NCBI GenBank assembly: GCA_001570385.1
Contig: BBYL01000041.1
Location: 1 to 64,000 of the forward strand
DNA length: 64,000 nt
Direction: 5' to 3'
Origin: Microtetraspora glauca
GTDB lineage: Bacteria > Actinomycetota > Actinomycetes > Streptosporangiales > Streptosporangiaceae
The stretch's first letter is position 1, and each line of letters begins with the position of its first letter. This document shows, piece after piece, positions 35,267 to 42,560 of this stretch. The notes under the pieces are model-generated. The model was not told the origin of the DNA. It saw only the letters and a list, made by a program, of their open reading frames with translations, and did no database searches. The position numbers and the translations under genes were made by a program.

Positions 35267-36471
35267 TCCGATCCGTCATCGTGGCCGGCGCCGGCCAGAC
35301 CGCCGCGGTCGCCGCGCGGACGCTGCGCCGCAGGGGCTTCGAGGGTGACGTGCTCCTCATCGGCGAGGAGCACGTCGCGCCCTACCAGCGCCCGCCATTG
35401 TCGAAGGAATACCTCGCGGGCGAGCAGAGCGGCGGGGAGCTTTGCCTCCTGTCCGAGGAGTGGTGCGGCGACAACGATGTCGAGCTCCGCCTCGGGACGC
35501 GGGTCGCGGCCGTGCGTGGCGCGGAACGCGCGGTGGAGCTGGCCGACGGCGCCGTCCTGCGCGCCGACGCGCTGCTGGTCGCCACCGGAGGACGGCCCCG
35601 CCGCCTGCCCGGAGTCGAGGGGGAACGGGTCAGGTACCTGCGGACCGTGGCCGACGCGGACCGCCTGCGCGCAGACATCCGGCCCGGCGCCCACGTGATC
35701 GTCGTCGGCGCCGGGTTCATCGGCTCGGAGGTGGCCTCGACCGCGCTGGCGGGCGGTGCGAGGGTGACCGTGGTCGAGCGGGCCGATCACCCGCTCGCCC
35801 ACGTCCTCGGCGCGCGGATGGGCGCGGCGTGCGCGGCGTTGCAGCGGGCGTCCGGCGTCGACCTGCGCACCGGCGAGACCGTCCGCGAGTACGCCGAGTC
35901 CGGCGGCCACGCCGCCGTGCTGACCGGCTCCGGGCGGGTGATCGAGGGCGACGTCGTCGTGGTGGGGGTCGGCATGATTCCCAACGTCGAGCCGCTGGCC
36001 GGGTCGGGGATCGAACTCGACGACGGCGTCGTGGTCGACGAGTACTGCCGCACCAGCGCCCCGGGCGTGTACGCCGCCGGGGACGTGGCCCGCCACTATC
36101 ACCCGCTGTTCGACCAGCGGATCAGGGTGGAGCACTTCGACCACGCCAGCGGTCACGGCATGGCGGCGGCGAAGAACATCCTCGGGCAGCGCGTGCCGTA
36201 CACGTCGCCGCACTGGTTCTGGTCCGATCAGTTCGGCCGCAACCTGCAGTACGCGGGCCACGCGCGGGAGTGGGACGAGATCGTCGTACGCGGCCGGGTG
36301 GAGGAGTTCGACTTCGTCGCCTTCTACCTCGACAAGGGCGTGCTGCGCGCCGCGTTCGGCATGGACAGGGGCGGCGAGGTGGCGGTGGCGAGGAGCCTCG
36401 TCGCGGCCCGTGCCGTACCCGATCCGGCGGTGCTCCGCGACGAGGACACCGACCTGACCGAACTGCTGTGA
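35263..36471 (+). CDS. FAD-dependent ferredoxin reductase
   Basis: A 402-residue pyridine-nucleotide:ferredoxin reductase like HcaD/BphA4. FAD site GAGQTAAVAARTLRRRGF, YQRPPLSKEYL, the NAD site VVGAGFIGSEVAS near 146, and the second FAD motif GVYAAGDVA near 270 are all visible. It moves NAD(P)H electrons to a Rieske ferredoxin. It sits between the two Rieske genes. Confidence 0.93.
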   Translation: MIRSVIVAGAGQTAAVAARTLRRRGFEGDVLLIGEEHVAPYQRPPLSKEYLAGEQSGGELCLLSEEWCGDNDVELRLGTRVAAVRGAERAVELADGAVLRADALLVATGGRPRRLPGVEGERVRYLRTVADADRLRADIRPGAHVIVVGAGFIGSEVASTALAGGARVTVVERADHPLAHVLGARMGAACAALQRASGVDLRTGETVREYAESGGHAAVLTGSGRVIEGDVVVVGVGMIPNVEPLAGSGIELDDGVVVDEYCRTSAPGVYAAGDVARHYHPLFDQRIRVEHFDHASGHGMAAAKNILGQRVPYTSPHWFWSDQFGRNLQYAGHAREWDEIVVRGRVEEFDFVAFYLDKGVLRAAFGMDRGGEVAVARSLVAARAVPDPAVLRDEDTDLTELL

Positions 36472-36484
36472 GGAGAGAGAGCCG

Positions 36485-36847
36485 ATGGACTACCAGCGTG
36501 TGGCCAGGTCGGGCCAGGTCCCCGACGGCGTCGTGCGGCGGTTCTTCGTGGGCGAGGCCGAGATCGCGGTGGCCCGCTGGGAGGGCCGGGTCTACGCGAT
36601 GTCGAACTACTGCACCCACCTGGACTGCCTGCTGTCGTCCGGCCACGCCACCGAGGACGGCCTGCTGTGCTCGTGCCACGGCAGCGTCTTCGCGTACGAG
36701 TCGGGTGAGCCGGTCACGCCGCCCGCGACCCGGCCGATTCGCGTGTATCCCGTGAAGGAGGAGGACGGCGAGATCCTGGTACGGCTCCCGCCGGACGCCG
36801 CCGCCGCGGACGGCCCCCGAAGGAGGCGCCTGGGCGCGCCGGGCTGA
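36485..36847 (+). CDS. Rieske [2Fe-2S] ferredoxin, dioxygenase type
   Basis: A 120-residue Rieske protein resembling biphenyl-dioxygenase ferredoxins. Ligands are Cys43-x-His45 (CTH) and Cys62-x2-His65 (CSCH). The basic C-terminal tail (GPRRRRLG) is unusual. GGAGAGAG precedes the ATG, 13 bp after the reductase. It is the second ferredoxin of the unit; having two with one reductase suggests either two terminal acceptors or a relay. Confidence 0.9.
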   Translation: MDYQRVARSGQVPDGVVRRFFVGEAEIAVARWEGRVYAMSNYCTHLDCLLSSGHATEDGLLCSCHGSVFAYESGEPVTPPATRPIRVYPVKEEDGEILVRLPPDAAAADGPRRRRLGAPG

Positions 36848-36937
36848 CGGTCGCCGGCCTGACGGACGCGGGGCTCGGCGGTGCGGGGCTTGGCGGGCGG
36901 CGAGGAGGCCGCCCGTCGAACCCGATCGTCCTACCAA

Positions 36938-38791
36938 TCAGACCGCGAGCACGTCCTCGGCGGGAGGTGACAGCTCGTCCGACAGCGCCCCGGTCACCGA
37001 CGCGAGGGTGTCGATGTGGTGGGCGAGCCACACCATGAACTGGGTGTCCGCCGACCGGATGTCCATGCGCAGCGCCCGCGAGGCCCGGTCGAGCTTGTAC
37101 AGCATCGTGTTCCGGTGCAGCTTGAGCATCCGGGCCGCGGCGTTCAGGTTGCCCGCCGACTTGATGTAGGCGATGACCACCTGTTCCAGGTCCCCGGTCT
37201 GGCTGTGCACCCGGCGTAGCGCCTGCAGGATCTCGCGGGCGAACGTCCGGCCCTCCTGGCTGCCGGCGACCTCCCTCAGCGCGGCGTAGACGCGCAGGTC
37301 GTCGTAGCCGCACACGGGCGAGGCGCCGGTGTGCCTGGCCAGCCCCATCGCGACCCGCGCCTCGTAGTAGCTGGCCGCCACCCCGGCCGCGCCGTGCCCG
37401 GAACGCCCCGAGGTGACCCGGACGTCGTCCCCCAGGTGTGGGCGCAGCGTGCGGTGCAGTTGCTGGGCGAAGTGCGCGACCGCGTCCTGCTCGGCGAGCG
37501 GATCGGCGTGCCCGGCGCCGTCCGAGATCTGCCGGATGACCACGACGAAGGTGCCGACGGCCGCGGCCATCGTCCAGCGGCCCGCCACGGGCTCGGCGGC
37601 CTGGGCGATCCGCGTCACCGCCGCGGCCCTGCGCTCGTCGCGCCTCCCGGTGGGCAGCAGCGCCGCCGCGGTCACCGCGAGCACGGCGAACCGGCCCGCG
37701 ACGTCGAAACCGTGATGGCGGGCCCGCGCCTCCAGCTCGTGCGGGTCGGCGAACCTGCCGTGGACGAGTGACTCGACGAAGTCGCCCTTCGCCCGCTCCT
37801 CCGCCGCCCGGATCGAGCGCTGGCGCAGCATCTCCGACCCCGTCAGGGTCGCACCGTGCTCGGCGATCACCCGGTGCTGGGCCAGATCGTGCTCGTCGGG
37901 CGGGCAGGACGCCTCGATCAGGACCAGCCGGCCGTACAGGTCGCCGCCGACCACGATCGGCGCGATCATGACGTGCGTCGCCTCGGAGGAGCTCTCCCGC
38001 CGCAGGTCGAGCTCGATCAGGCCGACGGCCGTCTCGAAGCCGTCGCGTGGCACCCGCAGCTCGGGCAGCCGCTCCGCCAGCAGGCCGCCGATCTCGCCGG
38101 GGTCCGGACCCGGCGAGCCGAACCGGGCGCAGGCGAGCGTCTCCCCGTCGGCGTCCATCACCATCACCGGGCAGCGCGCGAGACCCGCGACGGCCCGCAC
38201 CATGGCGGGGATGCCCGAACCGCGGGCGAGCACCTCCGCCAGCGCGCGGTGCACCCGCGCGCTGTACTCCAAGACGTGGGACGTCTGGGCGAGCGCCTTC
38301 TGCCCCACGAGCCTGCTCACCACGCGGTAGTCGGCCTCTCCGCACAGAAGGAGCAGCGGGAGCCGCGCCTCGTCCGCCGCCTTCGCCGCCCCGGCCAGCT
38401 CGGGGAGCGGACCTGGACCCTCCGGCGGCGGCCAGGCCAGCAGCGCCGCCGCGCCGCGCAGGTCCAGCTCGGCCACCAGCCGGCCCGGTTCCTCCGCCCC
38501 GGCCAGCGCCGTGGTCGGCAGGTGGACGGCGACGCCGGAGAGGTCGCGGGGCAGCGTGGCACCGTCCGCGACGGCGGGGAGACGCACCTCCGACAGGGGC
38601 AGGCACCAGGAGACGGTACGGCCCAGCCCCGCCTCACCGCCGAGCAGGCGCCCGCGCAGCGGCGGTTCGGCCAGGAGCGCCCGGATCGGGACGCGTCCGT
38701 CGCCGTCGCCGTCGATGCAGTGGTAGCGGTCAGTGTCGTCAGTGTCGCCGGTGTCGCCGGTGCCGTCGATGCGCTGCTGCGGATGTGCCAT
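36938..38791 (-). CDS. PucR family transcriptional regulator
   Basis: A 617-residue regulator. An N-terminal PucR domain (about 30-150) is followed by a GAF-like/CdaR region and the C-terminal PucR helix-turn-helix (YIKSAGNLNAAARMLKLHRN, then TMLYKLDRA, about 545-585). PucR proteins often activate nitrogen-compound catabolism (purines, GABA, polyamines). The N-terminus is an Asp/Thr/Gly low-complexity run. The ATG start is tentative because its ribosome site is weak. It converges on the Rieske gene and probably controls the diiron-oxidase unit and the transporter. Confidence 0.88.
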   Translation of the reverse strand: MAHPQQRIDGTGDTGDTDDTDRYHCIDGDGDGRVPIRALLAEPPLRGRLLGGEAGLGRTVSWCLPLSEVRLPAVADGATLPRDLSGVAVHLPTTALAGAEEPGRLVAELDLRGAAALLAWPPPEGPGPLPELAGAAKAADEARLPLLLLCGEADYRVVSRLVGQKALAQTSHVLEYSARVHRALAEVLARGSGIPAMVRAVAGLARCPVMVMDADGETLACARFGSPGPDPGEIGGLLAERLPELRVPRDGFETAVGLIELDLRRESSSEATHVMIAPIVVGGDLYGRLVLIEASCPPDEHDLAQHRVIAEHGATLTGSEMLRQRSIRAAEERAKGDFVESLVHGRFADPHELEARARHHGFDVAGRFAVLAVTAAALLPTGRRDERRAAAVTRIAQAAEPVAGRWTMAAAVGTFVVVIRQISDGAGHADPLAEQDAVAHFAQQLHRTLRPHLGDDVRVTSGRSGHGAAGVAASYYEARVAMGLARHTGASPVCGYDDLRVYAALREVAGSQEGRTFAREILQALRRVHSQTGDLEQVVIAYIKSAGNLNAAARMLKLHRNTMLYKLDRASRALRMDIRSADTQFMVWLAHHIDTLASVTGALSDELSPPAEDVLAV

Positions 38792-39029
38792 GTGCTCAAT
38801 TCCCGTCCCGCTGGTTCGGCAGTTTGTACGTTGCCCGGGGTCAGGCTCTCTCCGAGACTGACGGGTGGGACCGATGCCGTCCACGGCGGGAGGAGCTCTT
38901 CTCAGTCTGGGTTTTCGCCGTCTTTTCAGCAATAGCCGGGGACAGTGGGCGACAGCCGATTCCGGGGGCGCGGGATGCCGCGTTCGGCGTGCGTTCACGG
39001 GATCCGGTCGTGCCACCACCGGAGGAAAT

Positions 39030-39479
39030 GTGCACCTTGTCTATCGGTTGACTCTTGAGGACGCCCTGGTCATGCTGACGGCCGCCGAGGAGGAGGCCCG
39101 GCGGATCGGCGTCAGGGAGACCATCTGCGTCGCCGACGACGGCGCTCATCCGATCGCCCTGCACCGGATGACCGGGGCCAGGCTCACCGGCGTCGAGATC
39201 GCCATCGCGAAGGCGTTCACCGCCGCGGGACACCAGCGGGACACCCACAGGTTCAACGAGCCGCCGGACGGCCCCGCTCTGCCCGGCAATGAGGCGTTCG
39301 GCATCGCCCACATGCACCCGGGGAGGTTCGCCGTCTTCGTGGGCGGGTTCCCGATCGTCCACGAGGGCCAGGTGGTCGGCGCGGTCGGCGTCAGCGGCGG
39401 GAACGGCGCGCAGGACAAGGCGGTGGGCGCCGCCGCCCTGCGCGCGTTCAGGGAGAAGGTCGCCGGCACCGCCCCGTGA
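39030..39479 (+). CDS. GlcG/HbpS-like heme-degrading-domain protein
   Basis: A 149-residue protein of the GlcG/HbpS family: LTLEDALVMLTAAEEEARRI at the start, AIAKAFTAAGHQ in the middle, and GGFPIVHEGQVVGAVGVSGG near the end. There is no signal peptide, unlike Streptomyces HbpS. Members often accompany catabolic oxidoreductases, with unclear function. GGAGGA lies three bases before the GTG. It is divergent from the PucR gene. Confidence 0.85.
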   Translation: MHLVYRLTLEDALVMLTAAEEEARRIGVRETICVADDGAHPIALHRMTGARLTGVEIAIAKAFTAAGHQRDTHRFNEPPDGPALPGNEAFGIAHMHPGRFAVFVGGFPIVHEGQVVGAVGVSGGNGAQDKAVGAAALRAFREKVAGTAP

Positions 39480-39502
39480 CCGCCGGGCGCGGCGGTCACG
39501 GG
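39473..39502. terminator. Perfect 12-bp hairpin overlapping a stop codon
   Basis: CCCGTGACCGCC-GGGCGC-GGCGGTCACGGG, a perfect 12-bp stem with a 6-nt loop. The left arm contains the TGA of the GlcG-like gene, and the acetyltransferase gene converges on it, so it can serve both directions. Confidence 0.75.
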
Positions 39503-39526
39503 ACTGTGCCGACGTGGACCGGCTAG

Positions 39527-40096
39527 TTAGACGCCGAACGGCGCCGCGTACACGATGGTGCCGCTCGGCACCGGCAGCGTGCCGTCGAACACCAGCGCCA
39601 TCATCGCCTCGTCGGGCACGTCGAAGGACGGGTGGATCCCGTACGTCGAGGCCGGGGTGAACCCGAAGCGCGGATAGTACTCGGGGTGGCCGAGCACCAG
39701 GACGAGGTTCTCGCCCATGGCGCGGGCCGCCGCCAGACCGGCGCGGATCGCGGCCGAGCCCGCGCCCCGTCTCTGGTACGCGGGCAGCACGGCGCACGGA
39801 CCCAGCGCGAGGGCCGGGGCGTCGTGGACCTGGGAGCCGGAACCGGAGCGGACGTGGCAGCGGGTGAGCAGCGAGTATCCCGCGACGGTCCCGTCGGTGT
39901 CCTCGGCCACGATGGAGAGGCCGGGCAACCACGCGGCGTCGGCGCGCAGCGCCTCGACCAGGTCGGCCTCCAACGGGGTGGGGAAGGCGCCGAGGGTGAC
40001 CGCGCGGATCGCCGCGGCGTCCCGCTCGGTCTCGGGGCGGGTGGTCCAGATGCCGGAAGAAGAATCGGTGAACACCAGTGTGAAACCCTTTGTCAT
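39527..40096 (-). CDS. GNAT family N-acetyltransferase, YhbS-like
   Basis: A 189-residue acetyl-CoA-dependent acetyltransferase. The CoA-binding QRRGAGSAAIRAGL and the YhbS signature GHPEYYPRFGFTPAS are clear. The target amine is unknown. Its own ribosome site is poor; a 21-codon leader peptide with a very strong site ends 25 nt upstream, so its translation may depend on coupling or attenuation. It may belong to the regulon of the OhrR-like gene upstream on the same strand. Confidence 0.88.
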   Translation of the reverse strand: MTKGFTLVFTDSSSGIWTTRPETERDAAAIRAVTLGAFPTPLEADLVEALRADAAWLPGLSIVAEDTDGTVAGYSLLTRCHVRSGSGSQVHDAPALALGPCAVLPAYQRRGAGSAAIRAGLAAARAMGENLVLVLGHPEYYPRFGFTPASTYGIHPSFDVPDEAMMALVFDGTLPVPSGTIVYAAPFGV

Positions 40097-40121
40097 GAGG
40101 GCCCCGGCGATGTGGAAGAGA

Positions 40122-40187
40122 TCAGCCGAAGGCCGGGAACGTGAGGAAGGACCGGAAGCCGCGCGTGGCAGCCGTCATCACGGTCAT
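40122..40187 (-). CDS. Putative 21-residue leader peptide
   Basis: ATG-started frame beginning MTVMTAATRGFRSF, ending in TFPAFG and TGA. GGAGGTGA, eight bases of near-perfect complement to the 16S tail and the best ribosome site in the window, lies five bases upstream. The acetyltransferase starts 25 nt after its stop. This is too short for a domain; the layout is that of an attenuator or coupling peptide. That role is inference from position only. Confidence 0.5.
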   Translation of the reverse strand: MTVMTAATRGFRSFLTFPAFG

Positions 40188-40299
40188 CAACCTCACCTCC
40201 CTCAAGGGGTCAGAAACCGGCGGATCCGCCGGGCAGAACGCGCTTCTCGTGCCGATGAACGTAGCACAGCTGTTCGGCCCCGACTCATGGAACGCGGTG

Positions 40300-40767
40300 C
40301 TATGCCGCTCCATGGCCGTTGGCGGAGTTGGCGGCGGCGATCACCCGCATCAGCGACTCGTGCAGGTGCTGGAGCTCGTCCAGCCCCATGCCGAGCCGTG
40401 CCACGATGGCCGGGGGAATCTTCTCCGCCTCGGCCCGCAGGTCCTTGCCGGCCGCGGTGAGGACGACGGCGAGGGCCCGCTCGTCGTTCGTGTCCCGCTC
40501 GCGGCGGACGAGCCCGCCCGCCTCCAGGCGCTTGAGCAAGGGGGAGAGGGTGCCGGGATCGAGCTGGAGCATCCGGCTGAGGTCCTTCACCGCCAGGGGC
40601 GCGTGCTCCCAGAGGGCCAGCATGACGAGGTACTGCGGGTGGGTCAGGCCCATGGGCTCCAGGAGCGGCCGGTAGACCGCGATGACGTTCCGGGAGGCGA
40701 CGGACAGGGCGAAGCACACCTGCCGCTCCAGGGACAGGGGGTCCGGAATGTCGGCGAAGTCACTCAC
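40300..40767 (-). CDS. MarR family regulator, OhrR-like
   Basis: A 155-residue winged-helix repressor. It has the peroxide-sensing Cys18 in RQVCFALSVASR, where OhrR has its reactive Cys, and a DNA-recognition segment LDPGTLSPLLKRLEAGGLV. It should respond to organic hydroperoxides. The GTG chosen has GGAGG five bases upstream; an ATG four codons earlier lacks a site. The TACAAA-TGG-TTTGTA element upstream resembles OhrR boxes. No ohr peroxidase is adjacent, so the target may be the acetyltransferase or the divergent membrane peptide. Confidence 0.88.
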   Translation of the reverse strand: MSDFADIPDPLSLERQVCFALSVASRNVIAVYRPLLEPMGLTHPQYLVMLALWEHAPLAVKDLSRMLQLDPGTLSPLLKRLEAGGLVRRERDTNDERALAVVLTAAGKDLRAEAEKIPPAIVARLGMGLDELQHLHESLMRVIAAANSANGHGAA

Positions 40768-40800
40768 ATGCACCTCCATGTAGGCGTGCTATAAAAGTTA

Positions 40801-40821
40801 GTATACAAATGGTTTGTACAC
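40801..40821. promoter_or_regulatory. OhrR-type operator
   Basis: GTATACAAA-TGG-TTTGTACAC: perfect core TACAAA/TTTGTA, extended to 9-bp arms with one mismatch. It is AT-rich against the background and lies between the MarR gene and the divergent small membrane protein. It resembles the Bacillus OhrR box TACAATT-AATTGTA. Confidence 0.65.
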
Positions 40822-40889
40822 CAATTAATCATGACGTCGTGAGCCCTCCTCCCGCACGCGGGATGAGTCACCTGACCGGAGGTAAGGTC

Positions 40890-41078
40890 GTGGCCTTGAG
40901 ACGGAAGAGCCTCGAAGAGCGGATCGCCGAGCGCCAGGCGCAGCGACCGACTCTGGTCGGCACGGGCAAGCATTTCGAGCATGGCCCGGCCAAGTTCATC
41001 TTCATCTTCCTGATCGTGTTCATCGTCCTGGGCCACCTGCTCGGGCTCGTCCTGCTGATGTGGATGGACATCACCTGA
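40890..41078 (+). CDS. Small single-pass membrane protein
   Basis: A 62-residue protein with a charged cytoplasmic N-terminus (LRRKSLEERIAERQAQRP) and one long hydrophobic helix (KFIFIFLIVFIVLGHLLGLV) running to the C-terminus. An excellent GGAGGTAAGG site precedes the GTG. No family recognised. It is divergent from the OhrR-like gene and may be regulated by it. Confidence 0.7.
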   Translation: MALRRKSLEERIAERQAQRPTLVGTGKHFEHGPAKFIFIFLIVFIVLGHLLGLVLLMWMDIT

Positions 41079-41096
41079 GCCGCTCCGTCGACGACC

Positions 41097-41339
41097 TCAC
41101 CCGGACAGCCGGGCCAGTAGGCCGGGGACGGCCTGGCCGATCGGGTCGCGTACGACCTCGGCGGCCACCTCGTCGTACGGCGTGGGCTCGCCGTTGACGA
41201 TGACCAGACGGGCGCCCGACTCGACCGCGATGCGGGCGAGCGAGGCGGCGGGCTGGCCCTGCAGCGAGGTGCCGATCGTGACGAACACCGCACTGCGCTC
41301 GGCCGCGTCGATCGCCTCGCGGGGTCGGCCAGGTAGCGG
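41097..41339 (-). pseudogene. Sirtuin (NAD-dependent deacylase) C-terminal relic
   Basis: The frame encodes REAIDAAERSAVFVTIGTSL, then QPAASLARIAVESGARLVIV and NGEPTPYDEVA. This is the last third of a bacterial CobB-type sirtuin with its GTSL and VN motifs. The catalytic His, zinc cysteines and GAGxS motif are missing: the frame is cut just after the neighbouring relic's stop. It cannot be active. Confidence 0.7.
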
Positions 41340-41354
41340 GCGGCCCGGCGCGGC

Positions 41355-41620
41355 TCAGTTGTGCAGGGACATGCCCTTGAGGACCTTGTCGACGTCGTTC
41401 CTGCGGCCGTGGACGGCCAGCCCCACGAGCCGCAGCTCGGCGGCCTCCCGGACCGCCGCGCGGTTGTCGTCGTCGTTGCCGGTCTTGAACATCTCCTCGG
41501 TGTAGAGGGCCGTACGGATGTCCCGGGGTGAGCGCCCGCGCGTGCGCCTGGGCGAGTTGCTCCTGGGTCGCCGCGAAGACCAGCACCGGCTGGCGGAACA
41601 GCGGCAGGTAACGGTTCCCC
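41355..41620 (-). pseudogene. DUF2000 relic, truncated and frameshifted
   Basis: GNRYLPLFRQPVLVFAATQE to HARALTPG is in one frame. The continuation DIRTALYTEEMFKTGNDDDN to VDKVLKGMSLHN is in the next frame. Together they match the C-terminal ~85 residues of DUF2000 proteins. The shift falls at a run of four G/C (41524-41527). The N-terminal half is absent; the relic ends where the AraC relic begins on the other strand. Confidence 0.65.
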
Positions 41621-41640
41621 TCCCCGCGGGCGGGGTCACC

Positions 41641-42012
41641 TGGTCGCCGCCCCGGCTCACGGGCTCGCGCGACGTCGCGGAACGCGCCCGCCGGTTCCTG
41701 GCCGAGTCCTACCGTACGGACATCGGCGCGGCCGAGCTCGCCGCGGCGGCAGGGGGCAGCAGGTTCGCCGTCTACCGCGCGTTCCTGTCGGCGTACGGCA
41801 TGGCGCCCAGCGACTACCAGCGTCAGCTGCGGATGCGGGAGGCCAAGCGGCTGCTCGCCGGGGGACGGACGGTCGCCGAGACGGCCGCCGGGGTCGGGTT
41901 CGCCGACCAGAGCCACCTCACCCGCTGGTTCGTGCGCTGCTTCGGGATCACGCCGGGGCGCTACCGGGCGGCGGTGATCCCGGCCAAGGCGAAGTCTCCT
42001 ACTTTCTCGTGA
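41641..42012 (+). pseudogene. AraC regulator relic, DNA-binding half only
   Basis: The frame carries both AraC helix-turn-helices: AAELAAAAGGSRFAVYRAF, MREAKRLLAGGRTVAETAAG, GFADQSHLTRWFVRCFGITP. The usual ~170-residue N-terminal sensing domain is missing; upstream sequence is the opposite-strand DUF2000 relic. A truncated DNA-binding protein could in principle still be made, but no good start or ribosome site is seen. Confidence 0.7.
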
Positions 42013-42072
42013 CATCTCAGGTAGATCGTCACGCGTCATCTCTGTAGGGGGCGCAGAGAGCGGAGGTCGTTG

Positions 42073-42456
42073 ATGAACGTCACGGGGGATCGGGTGGCCC
42101 GGCTCGCCGGGGGACGGGAGCAGGTGGTGCGGGCACGCAGGCTCGTGTCCGCCGCCCTGGGGAAGGACCACCCGCTGCACGACGACTGCGTCCTGCTGAC
42201 CAGCGAGATCGCCACCAACGCGGTGGTCCACTCGCGGTCGGGTGAGGGCGGGTCGTTCACGCTGACGGTGTCCCGCACGGACGCGGGGGTACGCGTCTGC
42301 GTGCAGGACGAGGGCTCGGCCGATCCGCCGTGCGCGGGCCACGCCGTACCGAACGGCACCGGCGGGCGGGGCCTGCCGCTGCTCGACGCACTGGCGGCGC
42401 GATGGGGGATGATCCGGGAGGCGGGCCGCAACCAGGTCTGGTTCGAGATGGCCTGA
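42073..42456 (+). CDS. ATP-binding anti-sigma/RsbW-like protein
   Basis: A 127-residue single HATPase domain of the kind used as anti-sigma serine kinases in actinobacteria. N-box LTSEIATNAVVHSRSG, then VCVQDEGSADPP and GTGGRGLPLLDALAARWG (G2-type motif) are visible. GGAGG sits six bases before the ATG. No sigma factor is adjacent. The Ser-less STAS protein at 5.4 kb is a conceivable distant partner only. Confidence 0.88.
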   Translation: MNVTGDRVARLAGGREQVVRARRLVSAALGKDHPLHDDCVLLTSEIATNAVVHSRSGEGGSFTLTVSRTDAGVRVCVQDEGSADPPCAGHAVPNGTGGRGLPLLDALAARWGMIREAGRNQVWFEMA

Positions 42457-42560
42457 CCGAGGCGCCGATCCCAGGGGGGTCGGGGGACGGGCGTGGTCGC
42501 CTTCTATCCTCGGAATCGCCGCGCTTTCCCCCCACCATGACCGATCCCTAAGGAAGACCC

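Noticed and set aside
34185..36847. Rieske dioxygenase cluster
   Set aside because: Both Rieske proteins are short ferredoxins; there is no alpha subunit with a mononuclear iron domain.
36938..39019. Longer PucR protein starting beyond 38791
   Set aside because: The extension reads through the divergent promoter of the GlcG-like gene and has no family match.
41518..42012. Intact AraC regulator
   Set aside because: Only the two helix-turn-helices remain; the first ~40 codons are antisense to the DUF2000 relic.
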